Assembly: GCF_001411555.2 (NCBI RefSeq)
Contig: NC_049916.1
Location: 1,426,001-1,490,000 of the forward strand
From: Juglans regia
Taxonomy: Eukaryota; Streptophyta; Magnoliopsida; Fagales; Juglandaceae
Direction of reading: 5' to 3'
Length of the DNA stretch: 64,000 bases
The stretch's first letter is position 1. Every line of letters begins with the position of its first letter. The position numbers and the translations under genes are program-made. A model generated the notes under the pieces. That model was not told the DNA's origin, did no database searches, and saw only the letters and a program-made list of their open reading frames with translations. Of the stretch, positions 23,690 to 32,644 are shown in pieces.

Positions 23690-23985
23690 GAAGGATGCTG
23701 TCATATTTCCTTTCCTAAAATGGGATGTCCTCTTGCGGAAACCAATCTTCATTGCAGCCACTACTACCCATCCTAGCCAGGAAATCTGCTGTCATATTTC
23801 CTTTCCTAAAAACATGTTGAATCCGAAAATTCAGCCTTATAAAATATTACTGATTTCCTCTCAAAAATCATCCAAATACCAAAAGCTGCACTTCAAGCTT
23901 CAAAATAATGTAATTGAAACCCAAGTTATGGCATTTACATAAACCCATCAACAGAGCCCGAAGTTTTGCCTGGTTATTAGTTCTC
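23690..23985 (-). pseudogene. LINE RNase H fragment in CNGC intron 1
   Basis: On the minus strand this reads NQAKLRALLMGLCKCHNLGF and, after stops, RIQHVFRKGNMTADFLARMG. These are typical of the C-terminal RNase H of plant LINEs. The last part is present twice (the word GTCATATTTCCTTTCCTAAAA at about 23700 and 23790), giving a second FRKGNMTA motif. It is an old fragment, unrelated to the channel. Confidence 0.55.
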
Positions 23986-24083
23986 CTGCCCATGCAAGCA
24001 GCAAACGCAAATTTCATGTTTTCGTATGGCTAAAGCGCATTTCTCATATATATATAATTATTACCTCTATTAATGCTTTTTGG

Positions 24084-24115
<32 letters not shown>

Positions 24116-24134
24116 CGTATGTTGTGCTGATCAG

Positions 24135-24534
24135 GGACGAGGATGTTGAGAGGCAAGGTCCCAAGGATGATGATGGTATTGGTTCAGAACAAAAGAAAAT
24201 AATAAAATTGGCAACTGGGCAGGTCAATCACCCTTTGGTGATGAAAATTATTTCAAAAACGCCGTGGTGGTTGAGGCTCCAGGACTTCCATTGGGATGTG
24301 GCGTTTTTAGTGGTGTGTGTAGTTGCAGTAGCAGTTGACCCTTTGTTCTTTTATCTTCCTGTCATCAACGAGGCTACCAAATGCATTACTATAGATACCA
24401 CTTTGGAAATCATTGCTATTTGTGTGCGATCGTTCCTGGATTTGGTTGCTTTTGGGAATCTGCTTGCAAGCAGGGATTACATGATGAGGTCAGACTACGT
24501 AATTAACATTCTCGCCATTCTTCCAGTACCCCAG
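24135..24534 (+). CDS. CNGC: CNGC gene 1 exon: N-terminus to S3
   Basis: The acceptor is TGATCAG/GGACGAGG after a TA microsatellite. The product includes a cytosolic N-terminus (RDEDVERQGPKDDD), then S1 (FLVVCVVAVAVDPLFFYLPV), the conserved NEATKCITIDTTLEI, S2 and S3 (NILAILPVPQ). The donor is CCCAG/GTATTA. Between S2 and S3 the usual FRT..FGRGEL-type linker is missing: RSFLDLVAFGNLL runs into SDYVINIL. Confidence 0.85.
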
Positions 24535-24635
24535 GTATTATCACAAAAACATTATTATATTCTTAAGAATGCAGGATCGTAACAAAAACATTATTCCGTT
24601 GAACTCCTCCAATTATTAAATTTTATGAACAACAG

Positions 24636-24938
24636 GTTCTAGTGCCAATTATATTTTCTGAAACGATCAGAGGTTCGAGATTCCGGCACGGAAGGGAATT
24701 CCTAAATGCAGTTATTCTGCTGCAATATGTGCCAAGACTTTTCCGAATCTACAGATTGTGGAAAATAGTCAACCAGACTATCATCCTACCTAAAAGTATC
24801 CCACCAACTACAACTACTATTCCATGTGTTAAAGTCGTGAATGCAGAAAGCTACAAGAATCATGTCATCCCACCCAAAGGTTTTATAGTGATGAAAGCTG
24901 GATTCAATCTCTTTCTGTATCTCGTTGCCAGTCATTAC
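24636..24938 (+). CDS. CNGC: CNGC gene 1 exon: S4-S5
   Basis: The acceptor is AACAACAG/GTTCTAG and the donor CATTAC/GTATGT. It encodes the S4 voltage-sensor-like region (LLQYVPRLFRIYRLWKIV), a linker, and the segment NAESYKNHVIPPKGF to FNLFLYLVASHY (S5). The second part is repeated in copies 2 and 3. Confidence 0.85.
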
Positions 24939-25033
24939 GTATGTTTAATAATATTAATTCATCATTTATTATTATCTCTACTAATTTATAATTAATTACT
25001 GAAACATTAGTGGTATATATCTTTGATCTTCAG

Positions 25034-25112
25034 GTACTGGGTGCTTTTTGGTACTTCTTCTCCGTCCAACGAGAGACCACGTGCTGGCACGTGGCCTGTA
25101 AACCGCATCAGA
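25034..25112 (+). CDS. CNGC: CNGC gene 1 exon 3, left part
   Basis: The acceptor is ATCTTCAG/GTACTGG. It encodes VLGAFWYFFSVQRETTCWHV and ACKPHQ, the end of S5 and the start of the pore loop. It is interrupted by the Tork element after the target TCAGA. The right part resumes at 30565 in frame once the insertion and one TSD copy are discounted. Confidence 0.9.
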
Positions 25113-25511
25113 TGTTGAAGTCCATGCCCTGAGCAGTCATTGTTGACTGCTCAGCGCTTAACCCTCAACCCCCAGCACCCAACCACCTAATGAATGCAAC
25201 AATAGATGCGTTCATACGTGAAGTAATGCGCCTATAAATTAAAGCTTCAGACGAGAGCATCAAACACCCAAAGAGAAAAGAAAAGAGAGAGAGCCGAGAG
25301 AGCTCTGAGAGAAAAGAAGAGAGTTGAGTTGAGTGGAGTGTGATCCTCCTCCTCTGTAATATTTTTTTGTGTTCCACTATTTATTAGTGAAGCTCTTTTC
25401 TGTGGATGTAGGCAGTTGCCGAACCACGTTAAATTCGTGGTGTCACTGAGTGCATGAGTGTACTCTTTTATTACCGCTTTTATCCCTTCCGCTGTGTTGA
25501 TTTCCCCAACA
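25113..25511 (+). repeat. 5' LTR of Tork element 3
   Basis: 399 bp, TGTTGAAG..CCCCAACA. The TATA box CCTATAAATT lies at 25231-25240. A 9-bp inverted repeat (GAGCAGTCA/TGACTGCTC, 25131-25152) lies near the start of U3. Confidence 0.97.
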
Positions 25512-25513
25512 AG

Positions 25514-25525
25514 TGGTATCAGAGC
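25514..25525 (+). other. Primer-binding site, Tork element 3
   Basis: TGGTATCAGAGC, an exact initiator tRNA-Met complement, two bases after the 5' LTR. Confidence 0.95.
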
Positions 25526-25687
25526 GTTTGTTGGAAGAAGTTTTTTACAGAAAACTCGGTTTTAGTGTGTAGCTCAGTTTTCAAATTTGAGCATACCACT
25601 GTGTTCGTCTCATCCAGACAAGAAAAGCGGTGGAAACCAGAGGCCAAACGGAGGCTGCATGCGCTCCCACGCGCCGTCTGAAGATCG

Positions 25688-25906
25688 GAGAGTGAGACCC
25701 ACTCTCGACACGCGTCCCACGCGCCAAGTAGAGTCTCTAGCGTGTGATTCCCACGCTCATACACGCGCCACATGCGCTCCAGAGAAGACTTGCGCGTGAA
25801 GTTCACGCGCCCTGACGTGTTCTTGACTCCATAAAGCGCGTGAGGGACACGCGCCTACGCGTTCCACGCGCACCAGAGGAGTTCAGGCGCGTGAGTTACA
25901 CGCGCC
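25688..25906 (+). other. Array of five GTG-N5-CAC hairpins in the Tork leader
   Basis: Five stem-loops lie between the primer site and gag, each with a stem of up to 7 bp and a 5-base loop. They are 25688-25706 (GAGAGTG/CACTCTC), about 25740-25758 (imperfect), 25792-25810 (GCGCGTG/CACGCGC), 25836-25854 (same stem) and 25886-25906 (GGCGCGTG/CACGCGCC). Their starts are 52, 52, 44 and 50-51 bases apart. Stem 1 differs from the others by paired A-T to C-G changes that keep the pairing. The position fits an RNA packaging or dimerisation signal, but that role is inferred. Confidence 0.7.
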
Positions 25907-26121
25907 TACGCGCTGTTTGTCGCGCCACGCACTGCACGCGCGACAGAGTTCCTGTTTTGGTTCTTTTGCTCATTCCTTGTGCTATCTGAGTCCGATTTTG
26001 ACGAAACAAGACTCGTTTCCAACAAAATCAGACGTTCCGGACACAACGGTGCTGTCCGTTTTGTGATATTCCACCTCAAAGATCCTGTACTTGTATTTTG
26101 TATTTAGAACAGTCTAAATCC

Positions 26122-26319
26122 ATGGAGGATTCAGCATCAGGCGCCATGATAAAGCTGACTGCCTCAAACTACAGTCTTTGGAGACCTCGAATGGAGGATC
26201 TCTTGAACTGTAAAGATCTGTTTGACCCTTTGGAAGATGAAGGGAAGAAGCCAGATGAAGTTACGGATCAAGTGTGGAAAAAGATGCACAAGAAGACTAT
26301 TGGTCAGATCAGGCAATGA
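26122..26319 (+). CDS. Tork element 3 gag N-terminus, ends at premature TGA
   Basis: The likely start is the ATG at 26122 (MEDSASGAMIKLTASNYSLW). The 65-codon frame ends at TGA 26317-26319, where relatives have a tryptophan codon after GQIRQ. The reading frame continues immediately in phase (IDHSVFHHVAQETDA), so the TGA looks like a single G-to-A nonsense change. It lies early in gag, not at a gag/pol boundary, which argues against programmed readthrough. Confidence 0.85.
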   Translation: MEDSASGAMIKLTASNYSLWRPRMEDLLNCKDLFDPLEDEGKKPDEVTDQVWKKMHKKTIGQIRQ

Positions 26320-26343
26320 ATTGACCATAGTGTTTTTCACCAC

Positions 26344-29300
26344 GTGGCCCAGGAGACGGATGCATATAACCTCTGGAAAAAGTTAGAGGATATGTATCAG
26401 GCTAAAACTGCTCGAAACAAGGCCCTCTTGATGAGACGGCTTGTTAACTTGAAGTTGAAAAGCGATACCTCTGTTGCCGAGCATACTAGCGAGTTTCAAA
26501 ACCTAGTTAACCAGCTCGGGTCCGTCAACCTGAATCTTGGCGATGAAGAACAAGCCCTGCTACTTCTCAGTTCATTACCAGACAGTTGGGAGACGCTGGT
26601 GGTCTCCCTAAGTAACTCTACTCCAGATGGCAAACTTACCATGACGATGGTTAAGGATGCCCTGTTTAATGAGGAGGCCAGACGAAAAGAGACAAGCATG
26701 AATCAAACTCATGCCCTTGTCACCGAGAGTAGAGAAAGGCCTCAAGGTAATGATAGAGGGAGAAGTGGAGGCAGAAACAGAGGGAAGCCTCAACCACGTG
26801 GAAGGTCCAGCAGTAGCAGGAACCAGCAGACGGGTAACATGAAATGTTACCACTGTGGCAAAGAAGGCCACATGAGGAAACACTGCCGCAAGTTTTTAAG
26901 GGAGCAAGGTCAAAGCAGTAAGCTGAAGAAAGAAGATGGTGAAACCCTTGTCACTCTTTCGGGAGATGTGGCAATACTCTCCACCAGTGACGAGACGTGT
27001 CTGCACGTTGCAAGCCATGATGTTGAGTGGGTGGTAGACACAGCAGCATCATACCACGCCACTTCCCACAGTGAATTTTTCACTACGTACAAAGCAGGAG
27101 ACTTTGGTACGGTAAGGATGGGGAACGCCAGTTCCTCGAAGATCGTGGGAGTTGGCGAAGTGCAGATAAAAACCAACGTTGGTTGCACCATGGTGTTGAA
27201 AGATGTTCGACACATTCCTGACCTTCGGCTCAACCTGATTTCCGGGACAGCCCTTGATCGACAGGGCTATGACAGCTACTTCAGCAAAGGCACTTGGAAG
27301 CTGTCACAAGGTGCCATGGTTGTCGCCCGAGGACATATTTGCGGTACGTTGTACAAGACCCATGTGAAGATCGGTTCTGATAGCCTCAATGCAGTGGAAG
27401 ACGAGGCATCACCGAATCTGTGGCACAAGAGACTCGGACACATGGGTGAGAAAGGGTTGGATACGCTTGCGAAGAAGGCACTCATCAAAGTTGCCAAAGG
27501 AACAGCGTTAAACCCTTGTGAGTACTGTTTGTTTGGCAAACAATGCAGAGTCTCGTTTAAATCCTCTACGAAGAGAAGATCAGAGTTGTTGAGTCTGGTA
27601 CACTCTGATGTATGTGGTCCCATGGAAGAAGAGTCATTGGGAGGTAACAGATATTTCGTGACATTCATTGATGATGCTTCACGAAAAGTCTGGGTATATG
27701 TTTTGAAGTCAAAGGATCAGGTCTTCGAGCACTTCAAGAATTTCCACACCCTAGTGGAAAGAGAGACAGGAAAGAAGTTGAAGTGCCTGCGAACGGACAA
27801 TGGAGGAGAATATGTCTCCAAAAGGTTCGCTGCATACTGCGCTGATCGCGGTATTCGACATGAGAAGACGGTCCCATATACCCCTCAGCACAATGGTGTA
27901 GCCGAAAGAATGAACCGGACCATCATTGAAAGAACAAGATGCATGCTCAGTATGGCCAAGTTACCAAAGCCATTCTGGGGTGAAGCTGTTCTAGCTGCCT
28001 GTTACCTGATCAACAGATCACCTTCTGCACCACTGGAATTTGAAATTCCTGAGAAGGTTTGGTCTGGAAAAGATGTCTCTTACTCTCACCTGAGAGTGTT
28101 TGGGTGCAAAGCCTTTGCACACGTATCCAAGGAGCTGAGACAGAAGCTCGATGTCAAGTCAACTCCATGTATCTTTGTTGGATATGGAGATGAAGAATTC
28201 GGATACAAGTTATGGGATCCAGTGACAAAGAGAATTGTCAGAAGTAGGGACGTTGTGTTCCATGAAAACCAGAACATAGGAACTGAAGCTTCATCAAGAG
28301 AGCTTAGTTCCGATACTCCAAATCCTGCACCATTACAGTCCGCCACAGATAATGAGGAAATGCAGGATCGAGATCCAGAAGCAGAAGAAGAAGCTCAGGG
28401 TGTCGAGCAGGGGGAGCAAGAATCCTCTCCACCAGCAGCTGGTGTACCACCACAAGGGTTAGATGGTGATGAACCTCCTTTGGTTGATGAACCAAGAAGA
28501 TCGGCAAGAGGCCGCCTACTGATTCCGTCGAGGAGATATCCGGAATCAGACTATATTCTGCTTACTGATGAGGGGGAGCCAGAGAGCTTCCAGGAAGTTC
28601 AAACTCATGCTGATAGAAGCCTATGGGTGCAGGCAATGCAAGAAGAGATGAGTTCTTTGCAGAAAAATCAGACCTATGAGTTGGTGAAACTTCCTGAAGG
28701 AAAGAAAGCCCTAAAGAACAAATGGGTGTTCAAGCTGAAGAAAGATGGCCAAGGAAAGCTGACGAAGCACAAGGCCAGATTGGTTGTCAAAGGATTCCAG
28801 CAGAAGAAGGGAATCGATTTTGACGAGATATTTTCTCCAGTGGTGAAAATGATGTCAATTCGAGTCATACTCGGATTGGTAGCCAGCTTGAATTTGGAAC
28901 TCGAACAGATGGATGTGAAGACAGCCTTTCTCCATGGAGATTTGGAGGAGGAGATCTATATGGAGCAACCAGAAGGGTTTGCAACTCCAGGGAAAGATCA
29001 CTTAGTCTGCAGGCTGAAGAAGAGTCTCTATGGCTTCAAGCAAGCGCCGAGGCAATGGTACAAGAAGTTCGACTCATTCATGATGAGTTATGGTTACAAG
29101 AGACTTGTTGCAGATCAGTGTGTCTATGTTCGAAGGTTCCAGAATGACAAGTTTGTCATACTCCTTCTTTACGTTGATGATATGTTAATCGTTGGTGAGG
29201 ATAGGTCCATGATTAACAAACTAAAGAAGGAACTATCCAAGTCCTTTGACATGAAGGACTTAGGCCCAGCACAGCAAATTTTGGGCATGAAGATTGTTCG

Positions 29301-30135
29301 TGATAGGAAAGCCAAAAGGGTGTGGCTATCACAACAAAAATATGTTGAACAGGTCATTAGACGTTTCAACATGGGAGATGCTAAGCCAGTCAAAACTCCA
29401 CTTGCAAACCACTTCAAGTTGAGCAAGAGCTCGTGTCCTTCTTCAAAGAAAGAGATTGAAGAAATGGAAGCAATCCCCTACTCTTCAGCAGTAGGAAGCC
29501 TGATGTATGCAATGGTTTGTACCAGACCAGATATTGCTCATGCTGTAGGCATGGTGAGCAGATTCCTTTCAAATCCAGGAAAGGATCATTGGGAAGCAGT
29601 CAAGTGGATTCTCAGGTACCTGAAAGGTACATCTAACATGTGCTTGTGTTTTGGGGGAGCTAAACCAGTTTTGGAAGGCTATACAGATTCAGATATGGCA
29701 GGAGATCTGGATAGCAGGAAATCTACTTCAGGATTTCTCTTCACCTTTGCAGGAGGAGCTGTCTCTTGGCAGTCCAAGTTGCAGAAGTGTGTTGCTTTAT
29801 CTACAACAGAGGCAGAGTACATTGCCGCAGCGGAAGCTGGGAAAGAGATGTTGTGGATGAAGCGTTTTCTCCAAGAACTAGGAGTTAGTCAAGAAGACTA
29901 CAAGGTGCATTGTGATAGTCAAAGTGCTCTAGACTTGAGCAAGAATTCAATGTACCACTCCCGCACCAAGCATATTGATATCCGCTATCATTGGATACGC
30001 GAAGCGATGGAACAACAGCTGTTGAAGCTTGTGAAGATCCATACGAAAGAGAATCCAGCGGACATGCTGACGAAGGTGGTTACAAGTGAGAAGCTTGAGC
30101 TATGCAGAGACATAGCTGGGATGGAGAACATATAG
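26344..30135 (+). CDS. Tork element 3 gag-pol polyprotein (1,263 aa open frame)
   Basis: The copia polyprotein remainder is open to a TAG at 30133. In order: gag helical domain (1-120), a basic Arg/Gly stretch, the CCHC knuckle CYHCGKEGHMRKHC (168-181) and the protease active site DTAAS (Asp 232). The pre-integrase HKRLGHMGEKG..CEYCLFGKQ follows, then integrase catalytic Asp 422, Asp 485 and Glu 521 (35-residue D-E spacing). Reverse transcriptase has FLHGDLEEEIYMEQPEGF and YVDDM (Asp 945/946). RNase H has YTDSDMAGDLDSRKS (Asp 1115), STTEAEYIA and RTKHIDIRYHWIRE. All key residues are present. The family resembles the TNT1-94 polyprotein (Tork lineage). Without the upstream TGA the product would be about 1,340 residues. 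Confidence 0.95.
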   Translation: MAQETDAYNLWKKLEDMYQAKTARNKALLMRRLVNLKLKSDTSVAEHTSEFQNLVNQLGSVNLNLGDEEQALLLLSSLPDSWETLVVSLSNSTPDGKLTMTMVKDALFNEEARRKETSMNQTHALVTESRERPQGNDRGRSGGRNRGKPQPRGRSSSSRNQQTGNMKCYHCGKEGHMRKHCRKFLREQGQSSKLKKEDGETLVTLSGDVAILSTSDETCLHVASHDVEWVVDTAASYHATSHSEFFTTYKAGDFGTVRMGNASSSKIVGVGEVQIKTNVGCTMVLKDVRHIPDLRLNLISGTALDRQGYDSYFSKGTWKLSQGAMVVARGHICGTLYKTHVKIGSDSLNAVEDEASPNLWHKRLGHMGEKGLDTLAKKALIKVAKGTALNPCEYCLFGKQCRVSFKSSTKRRSELLSLVHSDVCGPMEEESLGGNRYFVTFIDDASRKVWVYVLKSKDQVFEHFKNFHTLVERETGKKLKCLRTDNGGEYVSKRFAAYCADRGIRHEKTVPYTPQHNGVAERMNRTIIERTRCMLSMAKLPKPFWGEAVLAACYLINRSPSAPLEFEIPEKVWSGKDVSYSHLRVFGCKAFAHVSKELRQKLDVKSTPCIFVGYGDEEFGYKLWDPVTKRIVRSRDVVFHENQNIGTEASSRELSSDTPNPAPLQSATDNEEMQDRDPEAEEEAQGVEQGEQESSPPAAGVPPQGLDGDEPPLVDEPRRSARGRLLIPSRRYPESDYILLTDEGEPESFQEVQTHADRSLWVQAMQEEMSSLQKNQTYELVKLPEGKKALKNKWVFKLKKDGQGKLTKHKARLVVKGFQQKKGIDFDEIFSPVVKMMSIRVILGLVASLNLELEQMDVKTAFLHGDLEEEIYMEQPEGFATPGKDHLVCRLKKSLYGFKQAPRQWYKKFDSFMMSYGYKRLVADQCVYVRRFQNDKFVILLLYVDDMLIVGEDRSMINKLKKELSKSFDMKDLGPAQQILGMKIVRDRKAKRVWLSQQKYVEQVIRRFNMGDAKPVKTPLANHFKLSKSSCPSSKKEIEEMEAIPYSSAVGSLMYAMVCTRPDIAHAVGMVSRFLSNPGKDHWEAVKWILRYLKGTSNMCLCFGGAKPVLEGYTDSDMAGDLDSRKSTSGFLFTFAGGAVSWQSKLQKCVALSTTEAEYIAAAEAGKEMLWMKRFLQELGVSQEDYKVHCDSQSALDLSKNSMYHSRTKHIDIRYHWIREAMEQQLLKLVKIHTKENPADMLTKVVTSEKLELCRDIAGMENI

Positions 30136-30147
30136 GTAAATGGGCAT

Positions 30148-30158
30148 GGAGGGGGAGA
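30148..30158 (+). other. Polypurine tract, Tork element 3
   Basis: GGAGGGGGAGAA immediately precedes the 3' LTR and fits the plus-strand primer site. Confidence 0.85.
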
Positions 30159-30160
30159 AT

Positions 30161-30559
30161 TGTTGAAGTCCATGCCCTGAGCAGTCATTGTTGACTGCTC
30201 AGCGCTTAACCCTCAACCCCCAGCACCCAACCACCTAATGAATGCAACAATAAATGCGTTCATACGTGAAGTAATGCGCCTATAAATTAAAGCTTCAGAC
30301 GAGAGCATCAAACACCCAAAGAGAAAAGAAAAGAGAGAGAGCCGAGAGAGCTCTGAGAGAAAAGAAGAGAGTTGAGTTGAGTGGAGTGTGATCCTCCTCC
30401 TCTGTAATATTTTTTTGTGTTCCACTATTTATTAGTGAAGCTCTTTTCTGTGGATGTAGGCAGTTGCCGAACCACGTTAAATTCGTGGTGTCACTGAGTG
30501 CATGAGTGTACTCTTTTATTACCGCTTTTATCCCTTCCGCTGTGTTGATTTCCCCAACA
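30161..30559 (+). repeat. 3' LTR of Tork element 3
   Basis: 399 bp, identical to the 5' LTR except base 30253. It is followed by TCAGA and the remainder of CNGC exon 3. Confidence 0.97.
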
Positions 30560-30564
30560 TCAGA

Positions 30565-30781
30565 CAGATATTGGATGTAGCGAGACTTCTTTCCACTGTA
30601 ATGCTGGTTTTGGAAATCACACAATTTTAAATGATTATTGCTCTTTAGAAAAAAAATCAAATACAACTCTCAGCTTTGATTTTGGAATATTCCAAGAAGC
30701 CCGTCACTCTGGTATACTGGCGTCCATGGATTTTCCGCAAAAGGCCATGTTCTGTTTCTGGTGGGGACTGCGAAATTTGAG
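30565..30781 (+). CDS. CNGC: CNGC gene 1 exon 3, right part
   Basis: It resumes in the pore-loop turret (GCSETSFHCNAGFGNHT), then SFDFGIFQEARHSGIL, and ends with the pore helix FCFWWGLRNL before the donor TTGAG/GTTCG. The extra cysteines fit the disulfide-rich turret of plant CNGCs. No stop interrupts the frame, in contrast to copies 2 and 3. Confidence 0.9.
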
Positions 30782-31073
30782 GTTCGTACTGCATGTTTCA
30801 CTTTTTTTTTTTTTTTTTGAGAATTTCATAACTATTATTTTCCATTATTAACGGTACTACTCGGGTAAAAAAAATTTATTATTAATTTGGATGAAAATTA
30901 TATATCATGCAAAAGAAAAGAAAAAGACTCGCGTGAAAATCAATTTATTTTCTAGAGATTATTTATTAGATCGCTTTAGATTTTTCTTGTTTAATTATTT
31001 TGAGCATATAATTATATATATCAATGGTTTTGATATTATTAACTACTCACACATGGACGTCCAAATCTTGCAG

Positions 31074-31185
31074 TTCACTTGGTCAAAACCTTCAAACAAG
31101 TTCTGATTACTGGGAAAACTGCTTTACAATTCTTATTTCGATCTTTGGTTTGCTTCTGTTTTTATACTTCATCGGAAATCTGCAG
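31074..31185 (+). CDS. CNGC: CNGC gene 1 exon 4: filter and S6
   Basis: The acceptor is ATCTTGCAG/TTCACTTGG. Spliced to the previous exon, the codons give SSLGQNLQTSSDYWENCF, with GQN of the selectivity filter. S6 follows (ILISIFGLLLFLYFIGNLQ). The donor is CTGCAG/GTTGAT. Confidence 0.85.
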
Positions 31186-31305
31186 GTTGATATTTATTAA
31201 TTATTTCCATTATTATTAATTAATTATATAATGGACTTGATAACTTTTGATGTAATATTTTATCTTAATTAGAAACTGATCAACTTAACTCATGTGATGT
31301 GACAG

Positions 31306-31575
31306 GTGTACATGCAGTGGGAGGCATCTAACGAGCTGGAGGAGATCACGTCTAAGTGGTCGAAAATCATACAGACTAATAAATTACTTAGCATCGAGGG
31401 TTGGATAAGCACAATTGGGCTACCTGACGAGTTAAAAAGCGAAATCATGAGCCATGTGAGTCCAATACTGGAAGATCAAAAGAAACATTTTGATACAGAG
31501 AATCCATTAGCTCATCTTCCCACACCACTTGGAACATTGATTAAGCTCCATCGCTGCTTAACCCTGCTAAGGACA
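31306..31575 (+). CDS. CNGC: CNGC gene 1 exon 5: C-linker
   Basis: The acceptor is GTGACAG/GTGTAC and the donor GGACA/GTGAGT. It encodes VYMQWEASNELEEITSKWSK, EGWISTIGLPDELKSEIM and LPTPLGTLIKLHRCLTLLRT. These match the CNGC C-linker in outline but diverge clearly from typical family members. Confidence 0.85.
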
Positions 31576-31747
31576 GTGAGTTTCGATACCCCCCGCCCCC
31601 ATGCATCTTTTTATGCTTGACCAAACAAATCATTCAAGTGAAAATTTCAGTTATTTTTTCATAAAAAAATCTTCAAAATTAATTGAGTGGATAGTAAGAT
31701 CGAGGTAGTGGTTTAGTTATAACTTCGTTGTTACTCATCGCAATATT

Positions 31748-32071
31748 CAATGTTTCAAACACCATTCAAATACAATTAATATTTTTCAATTTTAAATTTA
31801 CAAAATCTTCATTTAACCATTACCTAATGACTACAAATTTCTCAAACTTTCAAACAAAACACATAAAATAATAACTTTTTCAAATTCTAAAACAAAAATT
31901 ATATTTTAACCCTTGTTTAACTTTATAATTTTCTTATTCAAGCTTTTATTCTCTGATTTCTCAAAATCTCATAAAAATCTTAACTCAAATTATATTTCAC
32001 TACTATTCATAAATTATATTACTATTATTTACAGATTTCTCATCTCATATATATGTGTAACCAAACAAGGC
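31748..32071 (-). mobile_element. MITE, inverted member, CNGC intron 5
   Basis: The complement of this AT-rich segment shares TTTGTTTGAAAGTTTGAGAAA, GTAATGGTT and GGTGTTTGAAAC-type words with the plus-oriented MITE next to it. It ends CCAAACAAGGCC. There is no coding capacity. Confidence 0.65.
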
Positions 32072-32138
32072 CAACTACTTATATGAAATACTTTAATTGA
32101 TTTTTCATTTTAAGTAGTTGACTTATAAAACACTTAGG

Positions 32139-32465
32139 GATGCTTGGGGAGTGAGATGAGATGAGAATTTTATGAATAATAGTAAAATAGTTTGTGAATA
32201 GTAGTGAGAGAACTAGAAAAAGTTGAATAAAAAATATTTTAAAGTTAAAATATTGTTAGAATATTATTTTTTAATATTATTTTTATTTTGAGACTTGAAA
32301 AAGTTCAGTTATTTTGTATTTTTTGTTTGAAAGTTTGAAAAATTTGTAATGATTATTTTGAAAAAGTTGTAATGATTAATTTGAAAGTATTTGTGTTTGA
32401 GTGATGTTTGGAAATGAAATGAGATAAGATGTAATGAGATGAAAACTACTTCTAAACATCTCCTA
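32139..32465 (+). mobile_element. MITE, direct member, CNGC intron 5
   Basis: It starts near GGGATGCTTGGGGAGTGAGA and ends near CTAAACATCTCC, with degenerate inverted ends. It contains GATGAGATGAGAAT, GTTTGAAAGTTTGAAAAATT and GAGTGATGTTTGGAAATG, which also occur at 11720-12052 and 40817-41140. Confidence 0.7.
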
Positions 32466-32644
32466 GTACTTAAGCATACGACATGATAAGTATGGTCGCT
32501 CAATTTTGCATGAAGTCTATTTTAGCATTGACCTCATCATGTTTAATTTGAAAAGAGTACTATGCATGCATCGATGTCCATCTCGTAGAAGTTGGTATAT
32601 ATTATCTCATTAATTAATCTTGTCAATTGTTTGTGAACATGCAG

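Larger units (their letters stand above)
25113..30559 (+). mobile_element. Full-length Ty1/copia (Tork/TNT1-like) element 3 inserted in CNGC exon 3
   Basis: A complete 5,447-bp element. Two 399-bp LTRs (25113-25511, 30161-30559) differ at one base (25205 G, 30253 A). The target duplication TCAGA (25108-25112, 30560-30564) is perfect. A canonical primer site, a 600-base structured leader, a gag-pol frame in copia order and a polypurine tract are all present. The only coding lesion seen is a TGA at 26317. The very low LTR divergence indicates a recent insertion. It is in the same orientation as the host gene, so its LTRs could terminate or start host transcripts. Confidence 0.97.
31576..32644 (+). 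other. CNGC gene 1 intron 5 with an inverted MITE pair
   Basis: This long intron is nearly filled by two related MITEs in opposite orientation (31748-32071 and 32139-32465). The same arrangement is present in copy 2 (40262-41314). Confidence 0.75.

Noticed and set aside
25454..25806. Short ORFs on both strands in the Tork leader
   Set aside because: They cross the LTR edge and the hairpin array, and their composition reflects CACGCGCC repeats. The leader is non-coding in this family.
27276..27668. 130-aa antisense ORF within Tork pol
   Set aside because: A shadow of the conserved integrase-region coding strand, as are the other minus-strand ORFs between 26496 and 30188.
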